Shown here: piece after piece, positions 17,700-26,953 of the stretch
Numbering within the stretch: the first letter of the stretch is position 1
Layout: each line of letters begins with the position of its first letter
Source of the DNA: Flavobacterium araucananum
GTDB lineage: Bacteria > Bacteroidota > Bacteroidia > Flavobacteriales > Flavobacteriaceae
Length of the DNA: 64,000 nt
Direction of reading: 5' to 3'
Assembly: GCF_002222055.1 (NCBI RefSeq)
Contig: NZ_MUGS01000007.1
Location: 62,001 to 126,000, forward strand
Notes under the pieces: generated by a model
What the model was told of the DNA's origin: nothing
The model's input: the letters and a program-made list of their open reading frames with translations, nothing else
Database searches by the model: none
Position numbers and translations under genes: made by a program

Positions 17700-17825
17700 A
17701 TGGGTTAACCGTTTATTCGTTTGACCGTTAATTTGAGCTCAAAAAAACGAATAAACAATAAAACTGCAAAAAAACCGATTAAACAAGTTAACAATTAAAC
17801 AGTTAAACAAAAACTGATAAACAAT
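17700..17825. repeat. Inverted repeat of the GTTAAACGATTAAAC word family
   Basis: GGTTAACCGTTTATTCGTTT words on the left are complemented by ACGAATAAAC, GATTAAAC and CAGTTAAACAAAAAC words on the right. A short relative, CGGTTAACCGATTAAAC, sits at 28251-28267. This gap lies between batC and batD. Confidence 0.7.
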
Positions 17826-17827
17826 TA

Positions 17828-19582
17828 ATGAAAAGATATTTAATTCTATTACTATTCACTTTTCAGGGGCTTATGGCTCAGGTTCAATTTGAAGCCAGAG
17901 TAAGCAAAAACACCCTTGGAGTAAACGAAAGATTACGTATTGACTTCATCATGAATGTTGATGGCGACAACTTTGACCAACCCACATTTGATGGTTTTAA
18001 AATTGTAGGCGGACCAAGCCAGCAAGTAAGTCAGTCCTGGGTCAACGGTAGAAGTTCTTTCCAGAAAATATACTCCTATATATTGCAACCCAACCAAAAA
18101 GGGACTGTTTATATCAAGCAAGCTGCCATAGAATACAACGGTCAGGTTTATAAAACACAACCTATAAAAGTTGTTGTAACCAATGCCGTTGCTCAGGAAA
18201 GAGATCCTAACGACAACAGCAGACCACAAGGCGCAGGAAATGAAACGTTGAATCTTGTTGCTGAAATTTCGAAAACAAATCCGTATCTAAATGAGCCTAT
18301 AACGGTAGTTTACAAATTATACTTTAACAACATTAACGTTACCGGTTTTAAAGAACTGGCTAAACCTAAATACAATGATTTCTGGAATCAGAATATAGAC
18401 ATCAAACAATTGTCGATCGAAGAAGGGACTTTTCAAGGACAAAGATGCTATTTTGTAATTCTGAAAAAGACCATTTTATATCCTCAAAAATCAGGAAGAC
18501 TTACTATTGAACCTCTTTCATTAGACATTGGTGTACAACTGCCTACAAATCGTCGCGATATGTATGGACAAATGCTCTTGACAGACGACAACAGGGTTGT
18601 TTCTGCCGGAGCCAAAGCTATCAACGTGCGGGCGCTTCCGGAAGCAACAAAACCGGAAGGTTTTGGTGGTGCTGTAGGTAGATTTAATTTTACTGTAACG
18701 CCTTCAAAAACCAAGCTGAAAAGCGGAGAAAGTCTCGACTTGATTGTGAGCGCTTCAGGAAATGGGAACATGAAATTGTTTACTTTACCAAAACCTGTTG
18801 TACCTAATGCATTAGAAATGTACGATCCGGTTCATGACGAACAAGTGACAACGTCACTTTCCGGAATGTCAGGAAAAATCACAGACAAATATTCTATAAT
18901 TCCGCAATACAAAGGAAAGTATGCGATAAAACCAATGCAATTTTCTTATTTTGATTTGAATACCGGTTCTTATAAAACGATAACTTCACCAGAAATTATG
19001 GTCGATGTTTTAGACGGGCCAATGCAGGCAGAAGCCAATGCAACGGCAAATGCGTCTAAAAATGTAATTTCGAAAACAGATCAGTTTAAGTATATAAAAT
19101 CAAAAACAATATTAGTCGCAATAGCTAAAAACGATTTTTACGGTTCGAATTTGTATTATATTCTGTTGTTCATGCCATTCTTAATAGTACCAATTATTGT
19201 TTTAGGGAAGAAAAGAAAAGAAGCTCTTGACGGCGATGTGACCGGAAACCGAATTAGAATGAACAATAAGTTAGCAAAGAAATATTTATCTGAAGCTAAA
19301 AAACAACTGAATAATAAAGAAGCATTTTATATTGCCTTAGAAAAAGCGATGCATAATTTCCTGAAAGCAAAACTGCACATCGAAACCTCAGAAATGAGCA
19401 AAGACAACATACAGGAACTATTGTTATCGAGAAATGCAAATCCGGAATCTGTTCAAAGTTTTATTAACCTGACAGAAAACTGTGAATTTGCCCGTTATGC
19501 GCCGGCATCAAGCGCATCGATTCAGCAGGATTATGACAAAGCTGTTTTGATTATTTCAGAACTAGAAAAACAGATCGTTTAA
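17828..19582 (+). CDS. batD: BatD family membrane protein
   Basis: 584 residues. Signal peptide (LILLLFTFQGLMAQ), then beta-sandwich oxygen-tolerance domains beginning VQFEARVSKNTLGVNERLRI with YSYILQPNQKGTVYI, a single membrane segment near 438-460 (YILLFMPFLIVPIIVLG) and a cytoplasmic helical tail with AFYIALEKAMHNFLKAKL and CEFARYAPASS. This is the typical BatD layout: a large periplasmic part anchored by one helix. It follows batC and precedes batE by 37 bp, so it belongs to the same transcript. Confidence 0.92.
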   Translation: MKRYLILLLFTFQGLMAQVQFEARVSKNTLGVNERLRIDFIMNVDGDNFDQPTFDGFKIVGGPSQQVSQSWVNGRSSFQKIYSYILQPNQKGTVYIKQAAIEYNGQVYKTQPIKVVVTNAVAQERDPNDNSRPQGAGNETLNLVAEISKTNPYLNEPITVVYKLYFNNINVTGFKELAKPKYNDFWNQNIDIKQLSIEEGTFQGQRCYFVILKKTILYPQKSGRLTIEPLSLDIGVQLPTNRRDMYGQMLLTDDNRVVSAGAKAINVRALPEATKPEGFGGAVGRFNFTVTPSKTKLKSGESLDLIVSASGNGNMKLFTLPKPVVPNALEMYDPVHDEQVTTSLSGMSGKITDKYSIIPQYKGKYAIKPMQFSYFDLNTGSYKTITSPEIMVDVLDGPMQAEANATANASKNVISKTDQFKYIKSKTILVAIAKNDFYGSNLYYILLFMPFLIVPIIVLGKKRKEALDGDVTGNRIRMNNKLAKKYLSEAKKQLNNKEAFYIALEKAMHNFLKAKLHIETSEMSKDNIQELLLSRNANPESVQSFINLTENCEFARYAPASSASIQQDYDKAVLIISELEKQIV

Positions 19583-19595
19583 ATACAGAATCAAA

Positions 19596-19610
19596 CCTGA
19601 CAGGTTTAAA
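19596..19610. repeat. Short palindrome AAACCTGACAGGTTT
   Basis: A 15-bp palindrome in the batD-batE gap. Its CCTG...CAGG core resembles the CCTAACAGGTTT elements near 61.2 kb. Confidence 0.55.
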
Positions 19611-19619
19611 GAAAATAAA

Positions 19620-20369
19620 ATGAAAAACATAGTAGTATATCTTTTTTTATTAATCACTCAGGTTTTCTTTGCTCAGAGCAGCTTCGAAAAAGGAAATGCT
19701 TTGTACCAAAAGGGACAATACCAGCAAGCTGTTGATATTTATGAAAGCATTATTAAAGAAGACAAACAACAATCTGCAGAGTTATACTTTAACTTAGGAA
19801 ACTCTTATTATAAACTTAACAAAGTAGCGCCTTCGATCTATAATTATGAGAAAGCCCTCGTTTTAAAACCTCACGATCCTGAGACTTTAAACAATTTAAA
19901 ATTTGCAAAAAAACTAACTATTGATGAGATTAAAGAAATCCCGAAAGTTGGTTTTGCAAAACTGATTCAGAGTTTCACCGGAATTTTTGACTATAATATC
20001 TGGGCAAAAATTTCAATAGGTATTGCATTTGCTTTTTTACTAAGCTTTATTGGGTATTATTTCTCGCAACTTACGCTTACGAAAAGAATCTATTTTATTG
20101 GAATGTTTGTACTTTTAGTAGCTTTAATTTTAAGTATTTCTGCCGCAATAACCGAAAAAAATCATTTTAATAATGATCGCCCTGCAATTGTTTTTGCTGA
20201 ATTAAGTGAAGTTCGCAGCGAACCTCAAAAAGCAGGTGCTGCTATTATATTACTGCACGAAGGAGCAAAAGTTTACGTAATAGAAAGTGTAGGCAAATGG
20301 AAGAAAATTGAACTAACAGACGGAAACGAAGGCTGGATTGATGGTTCGACAATTAAAGAAGTAAAATGA
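19620..20369 (+). CDS. batE: TPR and SH3-like domain protein BatE
   Basis: 249 residues. Signal peptide (YLFLLITQVFFAQ), TPR repeats (FEKGNALYQKGQYQQAVDIY and YFNLGNSYYKLNKVAPSIYN), two central membrane segments (about 128-150 and 158-178), and a C-terminal SH3b-like domain (EVRSEPQKAGAAIILLHEGAKV with WKKIELTDGNEGWID). This matches BatE, the last gene of the Bat set. A terminator follows directly, which marks the operon end. Confidence 0.9.
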   Translation: MKNIVVYLFLLITQVFFAQSSFEKGNALYQKGQYQQAVDIYESIIKEDKQQSAELYFNLGNSYYKLNKVAPSIYNYEKALVLKPHDPETLNNLKFAKKLTIDEIKEIPKVGFAKLIQSFTGIFDYNIWAKISIGIAFAFLLSFIGYYFSQLTLTKRIYFIGMFVLLVALILSISAAITEKNHFNNDRPAIVFAELSEVRSEPQKAGAAIILLHEGAKVYVIESVGKWKKIELTDGNEGWIDGSTIKEVK

Positions 20370-20393
20370 AATTTCTAAAATAGAAAATAAAAA

Positions 20394-20437
20394 AATCCCA
20401 AATTCCAACTTAACAACAATTGAAATTTGGGATTTTT
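20394..20437. terminator. Bidirectional terminator after batE
   Basis: ATCCCAAATT and AATTTGGGAT flank a ~20-nt loop, with A-run before and T-run after. It lies between convergent genes. Confidence 0.8.
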
Positions 20438-20480
20438 CATATCAACTTGAGTTTATAATCATATAAGCGATAATAAATAA

Positions 20481-20813
20481 TTATAAGTTATCTGCCTGCT
20501 TATAAAATGAAATACTATCCTTCATCTCCTCTTTTGAAATATTCTCCTCAGAAAAATTTGTATATCTAATGTATGAGTTGTCTTTTTCAAGACTGAACAT
20601 GAAATTATCTTTTGTTTGAAACTTTGCCCCATTTTTCCCTTCATAAAAAACAACAAACACTTCCTTAATATTATTATCACCTGTTTTCAAAGCAGATTTC
20701 AATAGTATATTCTCTAAATCTTTATCTTTCACAGAGTCCTCTTTATGATCTGATTTACAGCTTATAAATAATAAAAAAAGCAATATTAACTTAAAAAGAA
20801 GTTTATTTACCAT
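20481..20813 (-). CDS. Small hypothetical lipoprotein
   Basis: 110 residues with a clear lipoprotein signal (LLFLLFISC, cysteine near residue 19) followed by a charged linker and a short domain (EVFVVFYEGKNGAKFQTKD...FSLEKDNSYIRYTNFSEE). I do not recognise the family. It is convergent with batE and 31 bp downstream of the folate enzyme gene on the same strand. Confidence 0.65.
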   Translation of the reverse strand: MVNKLLFKLILLFLLFISCKSDHKEDSVKDKDLENILLKSALKTGDNNIKEVFVVFYEGKNGAKFQTKDNFMFSLEKDNSYIRYTNFSEENISKEEMKDSISFYKQADNL

Positions 20814-20844
20814 ATAATTTTAGTTTAAATTAGAGATATAATTT

Positions 20845-21414
20845 CTAAAACCCATAAACTTTCTCAGGCGTAACGCAATAATCTAATTTTACATCTGATT
20901 CAAAAACATCTTCAATTTGGTTCTCGGCCTCAAAGAAAGAAAGTCCTATTTTAATAGTTTCCAGTTTGCATTCTGCCAGGAATTTATCATAGAAACCTTT
21001 TCCGTAACCTACTCTGTTTCCTGAAACATCAAAAGCCAAAAGCGGTACAAAAACAACCTCAATAGTTGCTGAAGGAACGGGCAAACCGTTTACAGGTTCC
21101 GGAATATTATATTCGTTTTTTTTGATTTTAGTATTATCCGTCAATAAAAAATGACTCATTCCGCGAGTATCAAAATCACTTTTCGAAACCACAATTTCTT
21201 TATCTTTTCCGGAAAGCAAATGCAAAATATATTCTGTATTGACCTCTTTTTGCTCTTCGATAGGCAAAAAAACATGATAATAAGTTTTACTCCAAATAGG
21301 CAATTGAATTAAATTATTGGCTATAGCCAAACTTTTTTCTTCGAGATCATCGAGAGTAAGTTCTTTGCGGAGATTTTTATAATGTAAGCGTAATTCTTTT
21401 TTATTCGTCGGCAT
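20845..21414 (-). CDS. 5-formyltetrahydrofolate cyclo-ligase
   Basis: 189 residues when started at ATG 21414 (MPTNKKELRLHYKNLRKEL); the longer open frame adds 29 residues that belong to the overlapping upstream gene in another frame. The enzyme converts 5-formyl-THF to methenyl-THF with ATP. Visible signatures are LRKELT near the start, VFVPLLAFDVSGNRVGYGKG for the ATP/folate site and KIGLSFFEAENQ with KLDYCVTPE at the end. The start lies inside the last codons of the deacylase gene (14-bp overlap), indicating translational coupling. Confidence 0.9.
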   Translation of the reverse strand: MPTNKKELRLHYKNLRKELTLDDLEEKSLAIANNLIQLPIWSKTYYHVFLPIEEQKEVNTEYILHLLSGKDKEIVVSKSDFDTRGMSHFLLTDNTKIKKNEYNIPEPVNGLPVPSATIEVVFVPLLAFDVSGNRVGYGKGFYDKFLAECKLETIKIGLSFFEAENQIEDVFESDVKLDYCVTPEKVYGF

Positions 21415-22381
21415 TTTCAGGGCTATTTTTAGACATGTGGTAGATGGCATCGCCTTCATAAACAATTGGCGAATGATTGGCATTGATGACAAATCCGTCA
21501 TGTGGTGCTTTTACTTTCTGTTCAAATTTACCAAACGGATCTGTAATGATTGCCAAAATAGTTCCTTTGGTCACAAATTTGCCTATTAAATTATAATCGT
21601 GCAACAAACCGGAACATTTTGCACGCAGCCAAACCGAATATTTGATGTAAATCGAAGGTTCTTTTGCATGTTCAACCACTTGTTTGGGATCAAGCATATC
21701 CAGATAATGCAACAAGCGCTTTACTCCCATTACACCTTCGTTTGCAATAACATTATTGATATCTAATGATTTTCCGCCTTCAAAAAGCAACATTTTTATA
21801 TTGGCTTTTTCGCAAGTATTCCTAAAGGAGCCATTTATATTTTTAGAATATAAAGTAAAAGGCGCATTAAAAACATCTGCCAAAACTTTCAGTTCGGTAT
21901 TATTTTCTGTAACCCTAATTTGTGGTGCATTAAAGCGACTTGCTCCGCCGGCATGAAAATCGACCGCATAATCAATAATCGGCAAAACTTCGGCAACTAT
22001 ATGATAGGCAAAACGACTCGCCAGAGAACCTTTTTTACTTCCCGGAAAAACACGGTTTAAATCTCTGCCGTCCGGAAATTCACGCGATTTATTTACAAAA
22101 CCATACATATTGATAATCGGGATGCAAATAATGGTACCTTTTGAGGGACGATTAATTTTTTTGCTAATAAGCTGTCGAACAATTTCAACACCGTTTATTT
22201 CGTCACCATGAATGCCGGCTGAGAATAAAACTACCGGACCTTCAATTTTTGATCGACGTACAATTACCGGAATATTAAGCTTTGTGGTCGTGTGCAGCCT
22301 GGCAATTTCAACGTTTATTGTTTTGTTTTCTCCCGGCAAAATCGATTCGCCAAAAATAACCAAGGGTTTACTATTTTTCAT
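21401..22381 (-). CDS. Succinylglutamate desuccinylase/aspartoacylase family zinc deacylase
   Basis: 326 residues. Zinc-site motifs of the M14-like AstE/ASPA family are visible: FSAGIHGDEINGVE, the arginine-rich GRDLNRVFPG, and VDFHAGGASR for the third ligand. The C-terminal ~90 residues form a small beta domain (KCSGLLHDYNLIGKFVTKGTIL) similar to biotinyl-type folds in this family. Substrate is unknown; such genes in Bacteroidota often accompany RimK-like ligases, none of which is seen here. It overlaps the start of the folate enzyme downstream. Confidence 0.85.
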   Translation of the reverse strand: MKNSKPLVIFGESILPGENKTINVEIARLHTTTKLNIPVIVRRSKIEGPVVLFSAGIHGDEINGVEIVRQLISKKINRPSKGTIICIPIINMYGFVNKSREFPDGRDLNRVFPGSKKGSLASRFAYHIVAEVLPIIDYAVDFHAGGASRFNAPQIRVTENNTELKVLADVFNAPFTLYSKNINGSFRNTCEKANIKMLLFEGGKSLDINNVIANEGVMGVKRLLHYLDMLDPKQVVEHAKEPSIYIKYSVWLRAKCSGLLHDYNLIGKFVTKGTILAIITDPFGKFEQKVKAPHDGFVINANHSPIVYEGDAIYHMSKNSPENADE

Positions 22382-22519
22382 GTAGAATTATAAAATCTAA
22401 ATATAGAAATTATTCTTTTGATTTCGTAAATTTGAAACTAAATCAGTGTTAAGCTTTTTTTTCTCAAATCAGAATGATTTTTGAAAACACTGATCGATTA
22501 TCTTCAGAAATAAAACAGA

Positions 22520-24313
22520 ATGCAAAAACCATCCTTAGATCTTCAAATTCAAACTTTACCGGATAATCCCGGTGTTTATCAGTATTATGATAAAGATGGG
22601 AAGATCTTGTATGTAGGGAAAGCCAAAAATTTAAAAAAAAGGGTTTCCTCTTACTTCAATAAAATTCACGATACTGCCAAAACAAATGTATTGGTTCGAA
22701 AAATTGTAACCATAAAACACATCGTAGTTCCTACTGAAACTGATGCGCTTTTGTTAGAAAACAATTTGATCAAAACCTTACAGCCACGCTATAATGTACT
22801 GCTTCGCGATGACAAAAGTTATCCGTGGATTTGTATTAAGAAAGAACCATTTTCGAGAATATTTTCGACCCGACGTATGGTCAAAGATGGTTCTGAATAT
22901 TTTGGTCCTTATACAAGTTTCAAAACCGTACACACTATTCTTGATTTAATCAAAGAATTATATCCGTTACGTACCTGCAATTATGATTTAAGCAAATCGA
23001 ATATTGATTCCGGCAAGTTCAAAGTTTGCCTCGAATATCATATTGGTAATTGCAAAGGTCCTTGCGAAGGCTACGAACCGCTGGAAGAATACCAAAGACA
23101 GGTTGATGCGATCCGCGAAATCCTGAAAGGGAATTTTAAAGAGAGTATGAAAGATTTTAAGCGATTGATGAACCAATATGCACAAGATCTGCATTTTGAG
23201 GAAGCGCAGAAAATTAAAGAAAAAATCGAAGTTCTCGAAAACTATCAGTCAAGATCTACGATTGTAAACCCAAAAATCACCAATATCGATGTCTTTTCGA
23301 TTGTATCTGATGAAAGTGCGGCTTTTGTAAACTTTTTACAGATTTCGCATGGATCGATTATTCGTTCGCATACTTTAGAAATGAAAAAAAAGCTGGACGA
23401 AACAGACGAAGAATTACTGGAACTAGCTATAATTGAACTTCGGGAACGTTTTCAGTTATTATCAAAAGAAATCATTGTTCCGTTTGAAATTGATTTGGGC
23501 GAAAATATAAAAACAACCGTACCGCAACTTGGCGACAAAAAACAAATTTTAGATTTATCGATTCGTAATGCTAAGTTTTACCGAATCGAACAATTAAAAC
23601 AATTGCAAATTGTAGATCCGGACCGACACACGAACCGTATCATGGCGCAAATGCAAAAAGATTTGCGATTGCCTGTTGAACCGCGTCATATCGAATGTTT
23701 TGATAACTCGAATATTCAGGGAACAAATCCCGTTGCTGCCTGCGTCGTTTTTAAAGACGGAAAAGCCAGCAAAAAAGATTACCGCCATTTTAATGTAAAA
23801 ACGGTCGAAGGTCCTGACGATTTTGCTTCGATGACAGAAATTGTCTATCGCCGCTACAAAAGATTATTAGACGAGAATGAACCTTTGCCTCAGCTTATTA
23901 TTATCGATGGTGGAAAAGGACAATTATCTGCTGCCCTAAAGAGTATAGACGCACTGGAATTGCGCGGTAAAATTGCCATTATAGGGATTGCAAAACGTCT
24001 CGAAGAATTATTTTATCCCGGAGATTCAATTCCGTTATATCTCGATAAAAAATCAGAAACGCTAAAGGTAATTCAGCAATTGCGAAATGAAGCGCATCGA
24101 TTCGGGATCACCTTTCATCGGGACAAACGAAGCAAAGCAGCGCTTAATTCCTCCGTAGAAAGTATTCCGGGTATTGGCGAAAAAACGATGCTTACGTTAA
24201 TACAACATTTCAAAAGTGTTAAAAGATTAAAATTGGCGACCGAAAAAGAAATATCTGATGTCATAGGAGTATCAAAAGCCAAAAAAATTGTCGACTTTTA
24301 CAGAACCAACTAG
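22520..24313 (+). CDS. uvrC: Excinuclease ABC subunit C
   Basis: 597 residues, full length. GIY-YIG nuclease domain at the N-terminus (PGVYQYYDKDGKILYVGKAKNL), the cysteine cluster CLEYHIGNCKGPCEG, a UVR domain near 205-240 (FEEAQKIKEKIEVLENYQ), the RNase H-like domain with ECFDNSNIQGTNPVAACVVF and LIIIDGGKGQL, and helix-hairpin-helix repeats at the end (IPGIGEKTMLTLIQHF). It makes both incisions in nucleotide excision repair with UvrA and UvrB. The patatin gene begins 9 bp after its stop, so the two may share a transcript. Confidence 0.97.
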   Translation: MQKPSLDLQIQTLPDNPGVYQYYDKDGKILYVGKAKNLKKRVSSYFNKIHDTAKTNVLVRKIVTIKHIVVPTETDALLLENNLIKTLQPRYNVLLRDDKSYPWICIKKEPFSRIFSTRRMVKDGSEYFGPYTSFKTVHTILDLIKELYPLRTCNYDLSKSNIDSGKFKVCLEYHIGNCKGPCEGYEPLEEYQRQVDAIREILKGNFKESMKDFKRLMNQYAQDLHFEEAQKIKEKIEVLENYQSRSTIVNPKITNIDVFSIVSDESAAFVNFLQISHGSIIRSHTLEMKKKLDETDEELLELAIIELRERFQLLSKEIIVPFEIDLGENIKTTVPQLGDKKQILDLSIRNAKFYRIEQLKQLQIVDPDRHTNRIMAQMQKDLRLPVEPRHIECFDNSNIQGTNPVAACVVFKDGKASKKDYRHFNVKTVEGPDDFASMTEIVYRRYKRLLDENEPLPQLIIIDGGKGQLSAALKSIDALELRGKIAIIGIAKRLEELFYPGDSIPLYLDKKSETLKVIQQLRNEAHRFGITFHRDKRSKAALNSSVESIPGIGEKTMLTLIQHFKSVKRLKLATEKEISDVIGVSKAKKIVDFYRTN

Positions 24314-24322
24314 TTATTTTTT

Positions 24323-26695
24323 ATGCACTTAAATCTGCTGTCCATTTTAAATACACGGTCCAAACGTTTTTTTTCTACCCTAAAAAAAGAGACTTCTAAA
24401 ATTACTCCTTTTTTTAAAGAAAAAATATCGATTTGTCACTCCTTGTTTTCGATTCCGGTACCTATCGGGACGATCTCGAGCGGGACAGTTTTGCTATTTG
24501 CATTTTTGATATTCAGTTTGCAAAAGACCTTTTCGCAGGAAAAAAAACAGGATAGTATAAAAAGACCTAAGATAGGATTGGTATTAAGTGGCGGAGGCGC
24601 AAAAGGATTTGCACATATTGGTGTTCTAAAAGTGCTGGAAGAAGCAGGAATCAAAATCGATTATATTGGCGGGACCAGTATGGGGTCTATAATTGGGGGT
24701 CTTTATGCTTCCGGCTACAACGCCTCTCAAATTGACTCTATTTTTAAAAGAACCAATTTTGATGAACTGATCAATGATTATATTCCGCGTTCATCCAAAA
24801 ACTTTTACGGTAAAAAAAATGACGAATTATACGCCATCGTTTTACCCTTTAGCAATTTTAAAGTCGGCATTCCCGAAGCACTCTCAAAAGGAATGTACAA
24901 TTACAACTTATTGAGCAGTCTTACCAGAAATGTGCGTCATATAAGAGACTTTAATAAACTCCCAACCCCATTTTTGTGTATTGGTACCAATATCGAAACC
25001 GGCGAAGAAGTTTTACTGAACAAAGGAAATCTGGTTCAGGCAATGATGGCAAGTGCGGCATTTCCTTCGTTGTTTACGCCTGTAGAAATCGACGGCAATT
25101 TGTTGGTCGATGGCGGTGTTGTAAACAATTATCCCATAAAAGAAGTTCGTAATCTTGGCGCCGACATTATTATTGGTGTGGATGTACAGGATGATCTAAT
25201 GAACCGAAAAAACTTAAAAAATGCAACCCGAATATTAGTTCAGATTACCAATTTGCAATCCATTGATAAGATGAAAAGCAAAATAAAAGATACAGATGTC
25301 TACATTAAACCGGACATTCGCGATTATGGTGTTATTTCGTTCGACAAAGGAGAAGAGATTATTAGAAAAGGAGAAGAAGCTGCTTTTGCCGTTTATGAAA
25401 AAATTAAAACATTGACGAATGAAGAGACTTTTTATAAAAAACCAAAATTAAAAATTGCAACTGATACTATCGAGATAAACAAAATAAACAACGATAGATT
25501 AGACAATTACACAAAAGAATACATTCGCGGAAAACTCCGTTTCAAACCCGGAAGCACTATTACGTATGATGATCTTAAAACAGGAATCAATAATCTAAAC
25601 GCTACTCAAAACTTTAGTACGATCTCTTATTGCCTGCAACCGGATGGCAAAGAAGATGATCTGGATCTTGTACTGAAAGAAAACCCAACGCAAACTTATC
25701 TAAAACTTGGATTGCACTACGACGGATTGTACAAGAGTGCTATTTTATTGAATCTTACTCATAAAAAAACATTCCTGAAAAATGATATTACATCACTGGA
25801 TATAATTTTAGGCGATAATTTTAGATATGACCTTAATTATTATGTCGAAAATGGTTTTAATATTAGTTTTGGATTTCGTTCCAGGCTCAATCAGTTTAAT
25901 CGAAATGTAACCACCAGTATTAGCAACATCTATACGAATAATCCAAATGTAAACCTGATCAATGTTGACTTTATGGATGTTACCAATCAGGCGTATTTTC
26001 AAACCATATTTGTTCAAAAATTTTTAATGGGCGGAGGTATTGAATATAAGTACCTGAAAATAAACTCCCCAACCCTTTCTAATACAGAAAACATTATTGA
26101 CAAGAGCAGCTATTTTAGTCTTTTTGGTTATTTAAAATATGACTCGTTCGATAATAAAAGTTTCCCACACAGAGGGGTTTATTTTTCCGGAGATTTACAG
26201 ACTTATTTAGCTTCATCAGATTACACCAAACTGTTTAAACCATTCTCGATAGCAAAAGCAGAAATTGCCTTTGCCCGAACTTTATTTAGAAAAGCTACTA
26301 TTAAAATTGGGGCAGATGCCGGATTTAATATTGGCAGTGACAGCGTTCCCTATTTTGACTTTATATTTGGAGGCTATGGTTACAACAAAATCAATAATTT
26401 CAATTATTTTTATGGATACGATTTCTTAAGTATTGCCGGAAATAGCTTTATAAAAACAGACATAACTTTAGATTATGAACTTTTTAAAAAGAACCACGTC
26501 AACGTTTCGGCAAATTTTGCCAATTTAGGCGATGACATTTTTACTACTGTAGACTGGGTTTCAATGCCCAAATATTCGGGATATGCCGTTGGTTACGGAT
26601 TAGAAACTATTATTGGTCCCATCGAGATCAAACAATCATGGTCTCCGGAAACATCAAAAAGCTTTACATGGTTCAGTATAGGATTTACGTTTTAA
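24323..26695 (+). CDS. Patatin-like phospholipase fused to a POTRA/outer-membrane barrel
   Basis: 790 residues. The patatin domain has the oxyanion loop SGGGAKGFAHIGVLKVLEEAG (split by normal spacing), the nucleophile GGTSMGSIIGGLYASG and the catalytic Asp in DGGVVNNYP. A POTRA-like piece and a C-terminal barrel ending SFTWFSIGFTF follow, as in PlpD-type type V autotransporters. The signal-like helix (TVLLFAFLIFSLQKTFSQ) begins only at about residue 55. The ~54 residues before it are unusual, and their DNA contains CTATCGGGAC...AGCGGGAC, similar to palindromic repeats elsewhere. The true start may be a later TTG codon. Function is inferred from family. Confidence 0.85.
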   Translation: MHLNLLSILNTRSKRFFSTLKKETSKITPFFKEKISICHSLFSIPVPIGTISSGTVLLFAFLIFSLQKTFSQEKKQDSIKRPKIGLVLSGGGAKGFAHIGVLKVLEEAGIKIDYIGGTSMGSIIGGLYASGYNASQIDSIFKRTNFDELINDYIPRSSKNFYGKKNDELYAIVLPFSNFKVGIPEALSKGMYNYNLLSSLTRNVRHIRDFNKLPTPFLCIGTNIETGEEVLLNKGNLVQAMMASAAFPSLFTPVEIDGNLLVDGGVVNNYPIKEVRNLGADIIIGVDVQDDLMNRKNLKNATRILVQITNLQSIDKMKSKIKDTDVYIKPDIRDYGVISFDKGEEIIRKGEEAAFAVYEKIKTLTNEETFYKKPKLKIATDTIEINKINNDRLDNYTKEYIRGKLRFKPGSTITYDDLKTGINNLNATQNFSTISYCLQPDGKEDDLDLVLKENPTQTYLKLGLHYDGLYKSAILLNLTHKKTFLKNDITSLDIILGDNFRYDLNYYVENGFNISFGFRSRLNQFNRNVTTSISNIYTNNPNVNLINVDFMDVTNQAYFQTIFVQKFLMGGGIEYKYLKINSPTLSNTENIIDKSSYFSLFGYLKYDSFDNKSFPHRGVYFSGDLQTYLASSDYTKLFKPFSIAKAEIAFARTLFRKATIKIGADAGFNIGSDSVPYFDFIFGGYGYNKINNFNYFYGYDFLSIAGNSFIKTDITLDYELFKKNHVNVSANFANLGDDIFTTVDWVSMPKYSGYAVGYGLETIIGPIEIKQSWSPETSKSFTWFSIGFTF

Positions 26696-26953
26696 GCTGA
26701 TTTTTTATAAATATTTTATGTTATAAATAATATAATATGTAATTTTGATCAATAAAAATTACGACATTTGTTATAATGAAAACAAAATGGACAGGTTTAT
26801 TAGAGTATCTTCAATTCCTTATTAAGAGAAATCCGGAATAAAAGGCTAATCGAATTAAGATCATAATAGTCAATTGAAAAATTAGACTGGTAACTGTTCG
26901 CAATTCTTATTTTTTCGAATTATCTAATCTACAAATTATCTAATAGAAAAGCC

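Noticed and set aside
26776..26841. A 21-codon ORF (MKTKWTGLLEYLQFL...) upstream of hmgA as a leader peptide
   Set aside because: It lacks a run of regulatory codons and there is no attenuator hairpin after it; chance cannot be excluded.
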